This document shows positions 54,901 to 60,000 of a DNA stretch of 60,000 nucleotides, piece after piece; position 1 is the stretch's first letter; each line of letters opens with the position of its first letter. The position numbers were made by a program, and so were the translations under genes. The notes below the pieces were generated by a model. It was not told the origin of the DNA. It did no database searches and saw nothing but the letters and a program-made list of their open reading frames with translations. Source of the stretch: Antedon mediterranea (Eukaryota > Echinodermata > Crinoidea > Comatulida > Antedonidae); contig NC_092674.1 in the NCBI RefSeq assembly GCF_964355755.1, positions 7,881,001 through 7,941,000 on the forward strand, read 5' to 3'.

Positions 54901-57733
54901 TATTATAAAAAAAACAAGTACATATAATTTTAAAAACAAAACGTTTTTTTAAATAGATTTTCCATAAAAGATATGACTATAAAACGATATCTTTTGGATT
55001 TAAGGTAAAAAAACTATCATGGAGCCATGGTTTTGAATATTGAATAATATTTATATAGTAAGTTAACTTTAGTTAGCAAAACCAAACAACCTAAATAAAT
55101 CAGAAATTGAGTGAAATACTTGGCAATATAGAGATAGCAACAGTGCTATTTATTATTTTGGCCCATATATTGAATATAATATATATATAAATAACTCGAG
55201 ATTTTAATCAAAATTTGTCACCAATACATCAATTGTTCTGACAATCAACAGATATGTCTGGAAGTATATACCTATTAACACCTAACAATTCAGGAAGAAG
55301 ATTTTGGGCGCAACCGTGCAAACAAACAATCAAAAACAAAGAAACAAAGCAAGTACTATACTTAGCAAATTTATACTTTGCTAAGTAACAATTGTGGTTA
55401 ATTGTGGTACAGTAGTATCACAAGGGTGTATACTTTTAGAGTATACAGTACCTTGACAAGTATCACCAGTGTATCCATCCAAACAGTCTGACCCGGATGA
55501 ACATCCTGTGTGTTTATCACAAACACTATCGTCACAGTGACATTCTTGGCGACAATCAGCTCCATAGTATCCAGCCCCACACACTATAAAACGTAGTTAA
55601 ATATTATTCACAGATAATATTATGTTTACAGTTTTCACATCTTATTCTATCATTATTTCTTATCTTACTTGAGTGAACATGTAATAATCATTACAATAAT
55701 ATTATAGTATAATCATATTATAGCAATAACTCTAATACAGTATAAATTATAAACTTTTTAAATCTATATATAATTTTACATAAGGGCACATTTTAGTAAC
55801 AATAACCTGTACTACAATCATTTCCTCCAAAACCATTGATGCATGTACAACCAACTGGATCAGGTGGACAAAAAAGTATTCCAGTACAATTCGCACCCTC
55901 GCTGCTACACACAGAGTCGCATTTACGACCCCAGTTGTTATTTCCACAACCTATCGCAAATAAAATACATACAATAACGTTCAATGTATGTTTATTTGTT
56001 AATTACACGTCCACGTATTTTAGCAGTTTATATTTAGGCCTACCGTTTTCACAAGAATCACCGTTGAATCCTGCTGGGCAAATACAAACACCCGTCTTAT
56101 CGTCACACACTCCGCCATTATAACAAACGGGACAGTTCATTTCACAGTCTGGAGGGTTCCATTTTGGTGAGGGACAAGCTAAGAAAGCATTTAAAATAAA
56201 TATAACTATACGATTATATTGGTTTGTATATTTTTGCTTAGTACAAACAGAATACTGCGACTAATGTTTAAGTTTTAAGTTTGTACATCATGTTTTCCAA
56301 ACTAGCATTTCAAATCTCAAAACTACATTATAAACTAATTTTAAACTAAAATAAACGTATTTCATTTCAAAATGTACTTTTCTTTTGTACCATTTTTCAA
56401 TAATATTCCTATAAATCTTTGTCAATGCTGTTTTTTTTTTTAACGTAGAATTATTATTATATCAACCGACCACATCAAATAATTCTCATTTGTATATAAG
56501 GAACTATTTTATCTGACGTTTTTCCATCTGTTTAATTAATATGTAATAAATGTTATAACTTACTTCTAACAATAAGTCTCATGATAACATGGTTACCATC
56601 AGGGCTATCACCTGTATAACATTCATATACGCCATCATCTTTTCTTCGTATGTTTCCAATCACAGCAGACGTTTTACCCGTCATATTGTGTATTTCCTTT
56701 CCATAATTATGTCTCCAGCGTAAATCGTCAAGATCACCACCTTTACTGAGATTGATAGTGACAGACTCCCCTATACCGACCGTAGTCGTTCTGTGCTCCA
56801 TTTCAATATTGGCTGTAAAAATTGAATCAATAGGTCTTACAAACTAAACGTAATTATGTAATGGGCTGATGTGTTTTTCTAGTTAACAATCACCTCTATA
56901 AAAAAAATTAATTGATAATTTAAGGACGGGATTGCATGGCATTACTCACCAGAAGCAGATTTCAATATTATTGCTGTATGTGTGACTACTCCATTTTTCT
57001 TTGCTTCAAATGAAAAGACACCAGTCTGAGTTTGTAAGTTATTAACACCTAGAAAGGTGAAATATTGGTGTGTTCGGAATCTAATTATGCTGTCGGTGGA
57101 AAATATTTTACCGTCTGGCATATCTTTTGTTTGCTGCCTAGAGCTTGGGCCTTTAAAATTACCAGTATCAGCCCAAGTCACGTTATCGTTTCCATTAATA
57201 TTCTTGTACAATATTCCAACAGATAAATCTCTGATGTCTTTGTCTTTTTGAAGTGCGAATCCTTGAAACCAACCATTACTATTCGCGTCAACTAGAGGTG
57301 TTCCAGAAAGTGCTGTTATATCTAATGGCTCTTTAAAGAATAAAAAAAATAGTAATTTTTAAATGAAGTTCGAACTGGTGAATAATAGCTAGTACTGTAG
57401 ACCATTTTCGGGAATACGGTATACATGTAGAATAAATAGATTATAGTAATATAACAATGTGACACAATTAGCAGTGGCTGTTTGCAGATTAGAGGTAACC
57501 TTATGATTTGTTATTTCTATTGTTACAGCAATTTGCCGATAGTTATTGCTTCCACACACAAAAAATTAGCCATGTATATTTCAATACAAACTAATGAATA
57601 AAAATAGGAACCCCCGATTTAAAAAAAAAATTGTAAACAAATCAGTATAAAACATACCTGATAATCCTGAATTAAACGTAAAATATAGAGTCACAAGCAG
57701 GTAGAACAAGTGTGAAAAACGTATAGCTAACAT
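51714..57733 (-). CDS. Kinase-less Tie-like receptor with ITAM tail, copy C (13 exons, 826 aa)
   Basis: Exons (minus strand): 57658-57733 signal peptide; 56950-57330 Ig1; 56564-56812 Ig2; 56044-56178, 55807-55950, 55452-55583, 54759-54899 EGF-like 1-4; 54100-54411 FN3-1; 53854-53921 plus 52743-52983 FN3-2; 52297-52593 FN3-3; 52078-52165 membrane segment; 51714-51930 tail. The exons total 2481 bases, in frame throughout, with all borders GT-AG. The exon pattern equals copy B exon for exon; the four EGFs, FN3-1 and FN3-2 have identical lengths. The membrane segment is about 28 residues (YVILIGVVIGSS...). The tail has an ITAM (Y782, Y794) and two Y-x-N motifs (Y810, Y823). Exons 1-2 are nearly identical to copy A, while part of Ig2 resembles copy B. 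A 470-bp retroposon sits in the FN3-2 intron. Function is inferred from family and motifs. Confidence 0.9.
53018..53487 (-). mobile_element. Retroposon (SINE or truncated LINE) in the FN3-2 intron of copy C
   Basis: Flanked by the 9-bp duplication GGTAAGGTA (53009-53017 and 53488-53496). On the minus strand it ends in AATCAATCAATC repeats, a simple-repeat tail as in CR1/RTE-like elements. The matching intron of copy B (8171-8470) is about 570 bases shorter and lacks it. Confidence 0.75.
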
Positions 57734-58310
57734 CTTCACTAAGCTCACAGGTACCAGAATTAGTAGCTGACTAGTCCTAGTAGTACGCTCATTTAAAACT
57801 CAATATTCGATTAGCAAATGTGCCATAGGCCTAATATTAAAAAATGTGTAATAATGACATTAGCAGTTGAATCAGTGAATGTTCGGATTTCCGAAATTGA
57901 CGTTTGGGGGCGTAGATATTGGTGTTGGGTTGTTGAAAAATTATAGTAGTGGAAGTTATTATAGTAGATAATAATTATATTCTTATTCCTGAAGGTCGAT
58001 GCCGAATTATGATTTGAATACATGCGGAAAATAAAGCCAGAATCAATAGTTCAGTAGGCATGTTTGTATCATATTAATATATAAAAGTATTAATGTCATA
58101 CCGTATTTTATTTCTCAAATTGTATTCAGTATAGTAATTAAAAGTAATTTACTTTAGCTATTTTCATATTTATCTTGTGCATTTATATATTCTATTTGTT
58201 AATGGTATGTGTCTTTTAGGGGGATGTGGATAGAGAAGCTTGTCACATGTTCATCCATTTCTTTTTGCTGCCTATATGTTATGTTATGTGCAGTGATAAA
58301 GCTTAATAAA
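57734..58310. promoter_or_regulatory. 5' flank of copy C
   Basis: Near-identical to 2080-2650, so copies A and C probably share regulation. No core promoter element could be fixed. Confidence 0.35.
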
Positions 58311-58860
58311 TTTTAAAAAAATAAACGATACAAAGTTCGATCTTATTTTTACGAAATAAAACTGAAACAAGGGAACACCGAGTATGTCATATTACTGGAC
58401 CAATTATTGGATTATCTATCATTAGAATCATTCATTAATTGTGTGGAAACGATTTGTCTGCTCTCGAGGGATCCACCCTGTAACCGTTTTAGTGATCGTG
58501 GCCGTAAAACCTGTATGCGCACAGCAGTAGATGAGAGATTGGATCAAATAGTGGACGTCGTATAGCCGATTACCATCATTTTAGTGCCCTTGAATTGCAG
58601 ACTATTTTTGGTGAAGTGACATATAGAGTCAACTCACAACCATTGTTTGCGGATGGAACTGATCCCTGAATCATCACCAATTACTTTCTTTTACCACACG
58701 AACAACCTGTAATGGTGCAACCCAACTCGGACGTGCTAACGAATCAGAAAGGTATTTTCGACATGGCACAACGACCTATCCTTGCATTCTGGGATTGCTC
58801 AAATAGTACAACGTTCAAAGATTGGATATTTTGTGCTAGTACTTGAACCTGGGTTAACGG
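58311..58860 (+). pseudogene. Unidentified coding fossil (right copy)
   Basis: Second copy of the fossil at 2660-3190. It has the same first frame (with F/Y, L/F, F/C and A/D changes) and the same early stop. Near its 3' end it lacks a 2-base insertion found in the left copy and so stays open further (AFWDCSNSTTFKDWIFCAST). Changes are mostly amino-acid altering, as expected for dead sequence. Family unknown. Confidence 0.35.
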
Positions 58861-60000
58861 GGGCACAGTACCTTGATTAACGGTGTATAATTGTTGTGGA
58901 TGTGAAGCCTGGGAAGGACAATCTTATTCTTAGGGCCATATAATGGTAATGGTAATGTAGAAAGATCAAATAAGTACACTGGAACGGCCTGTACATAAAC
59001 TGTGTTTGATTGCAATTGTGAAAGAACACAATTTTTCTTCGAAATAAGATAATATATTACGTAAAAGTCTTTCAGACGTCTGAACATTTAATTACTGTAA
59101 TATTATTAAATATAGATTTGTTTTGTAGTGGTTATTCGAAATCATTGTACGTACTGTGACTCATTTTAATTCGTCACAAAGCGGGAGCGTTTCGGATTTC
59201 CGAACATTGGCGTTTGGGGTGTGAATATTTTGGTTGTAGACGAATTGACAGCAAGAAAGTCAGGGTTATCTAATAATATATAGGTGGACGTAAGTTATTA
59301 TATTATAGTTTGTGTATTCAGACTTTTCCTAAGGATAAAGTACGGCTAAAGTAACTATAACGAATTCGTTGTATCATCATCCGGATGGATGATACGTAGG
59401 TCTACGGATTATAATACAAAGTTTTTCCTTGTGTGGTTTTATCAACTCGTGACTATATCTTTTACAAATAATTGTCTTATATTTAACACTTAAATGGAAC
59501 AGTTATGGTTTTGACATTCATTCGCAAAAATAATCTACTATCATTTAAACGTAAACTTAAATTAAATGGTTCCCTTTTTTGACAGTTTATACTGTACCAT
59601 AATAATAATTATAATTATTTAAAATGTGTTGTGCATGTGCGTGGACGCAGACGAGAAGTAAGACAGTGAGTTGATCTGGGTCTCCGTATTAAAGTTAATT
59701 TATTTAATTAATTAGTTAAATTAAACTTAATGCCGTTATTTGTAGATCTTAATTAAGTTGGTTGACTATCGTAACTAATTTGCCTTTCAAATTTGTTTGT
59801 TTTGGTATTGACAGATAAATAAATGTATTTTTTTTTTTAAATAACAATTTTATATAAATAATTTCATGTGATTTCAGTCTGTTAATTAAGATTGGATTGA
59901 TTTAAATTAGAAAATAAAAACACGCAAGCATAAGATAAACGTATACAGTATATACCAGGTAAATACAACAAAATACATTAAAGCCATCTTTTTTTTTAAT

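Larger units (their letters stand above)
56256..60000. repeat. Right copy of the large direct duplication (partner 1-4345)
   Basis: Contains the first exons of copy C and about 2.3 kb of its 5' flank, parallel to copy A. It runs off the right edge with no loss of similarity, so another gene copy may lie beyond. Confidence 0.9.

Overview
The window is AT-rich animal DNA with multi-exon, GT-AG spliced genes and many nested transposons. The gene family (relatives of the Tie receptors) and the retroelement types suggest an invertebrate deuterostome, perhaps an echinoderm. That guess is inference; I could not test it by alignment.

The host genes form a head-to-tail array on the minus strand. Three copies of one receptor gene lie at 916-2079 (copy A, only the first three coding exons; the rest lies left of the window), 5341-12910 (copy B, 13 exons, 822 aa) and 51714-57733 (copy C, 13 exons, 826 aa). 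A pseudogene (copy D, 13686-14245) and a first-exon relic (copy E, about 42743-42820) lie between B and C. The ectodomain reads signal peptide, two Ig-like domains, four EGF-like modules and three fibronectin III domains. This is close to vertebrate Tie1/Tie2, but with one more EGF and no third Ig. After one membrane segment, both full copies end in a tail of about 70 residues with no kinase. The tail carries a textbook ITAM (D-x-x-Y-x-x-L, 8 residues, Y-x-x-I) and two Y-x-N motifs. The genes would therefore encode Tie-shaped receptors that signal by recruiting cytoplasmic kinases. Copies A and C lie in a direct duplication with a period of about 55.65 kb (1-4345 against 56256-60000), nearly identical except for a burst of amino-acid changes in the Ig2 exon.

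The space between B/D and E/C is filled by a giant palindrome, 16045-42396. Its two arms, about 5 kb each once later insertions are removed, face each other across a 186-base spacer at 29812-29997. The left arm has taken a Ty3/gypsy-type element (17663-22061) and an internally deleted LTR element (24769-29033). The right arm has taken a small non-autonomous LTR element (34733-42164) that was itself split by a CR1-like LINE (34841-38866). Each arm keeps the empty site of the other arm's insertions. Both arms also carry, at different places, a foldback MITE with 10-bp target duplications. A second copy of the small LTR element sits at 43833-47207.

Smaller items are a 16-unit, 47-bp minisatellite abutting the splice donor of copy B's membrane exon, several MITEs, retroposon insertions in introns, an unidentified coding fossil upstream of copies A and C, and a possible plus-strand promoter and first exon at 15.5-15.9 kb. 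I saw no rRNA, tRNA or CRISPR features.
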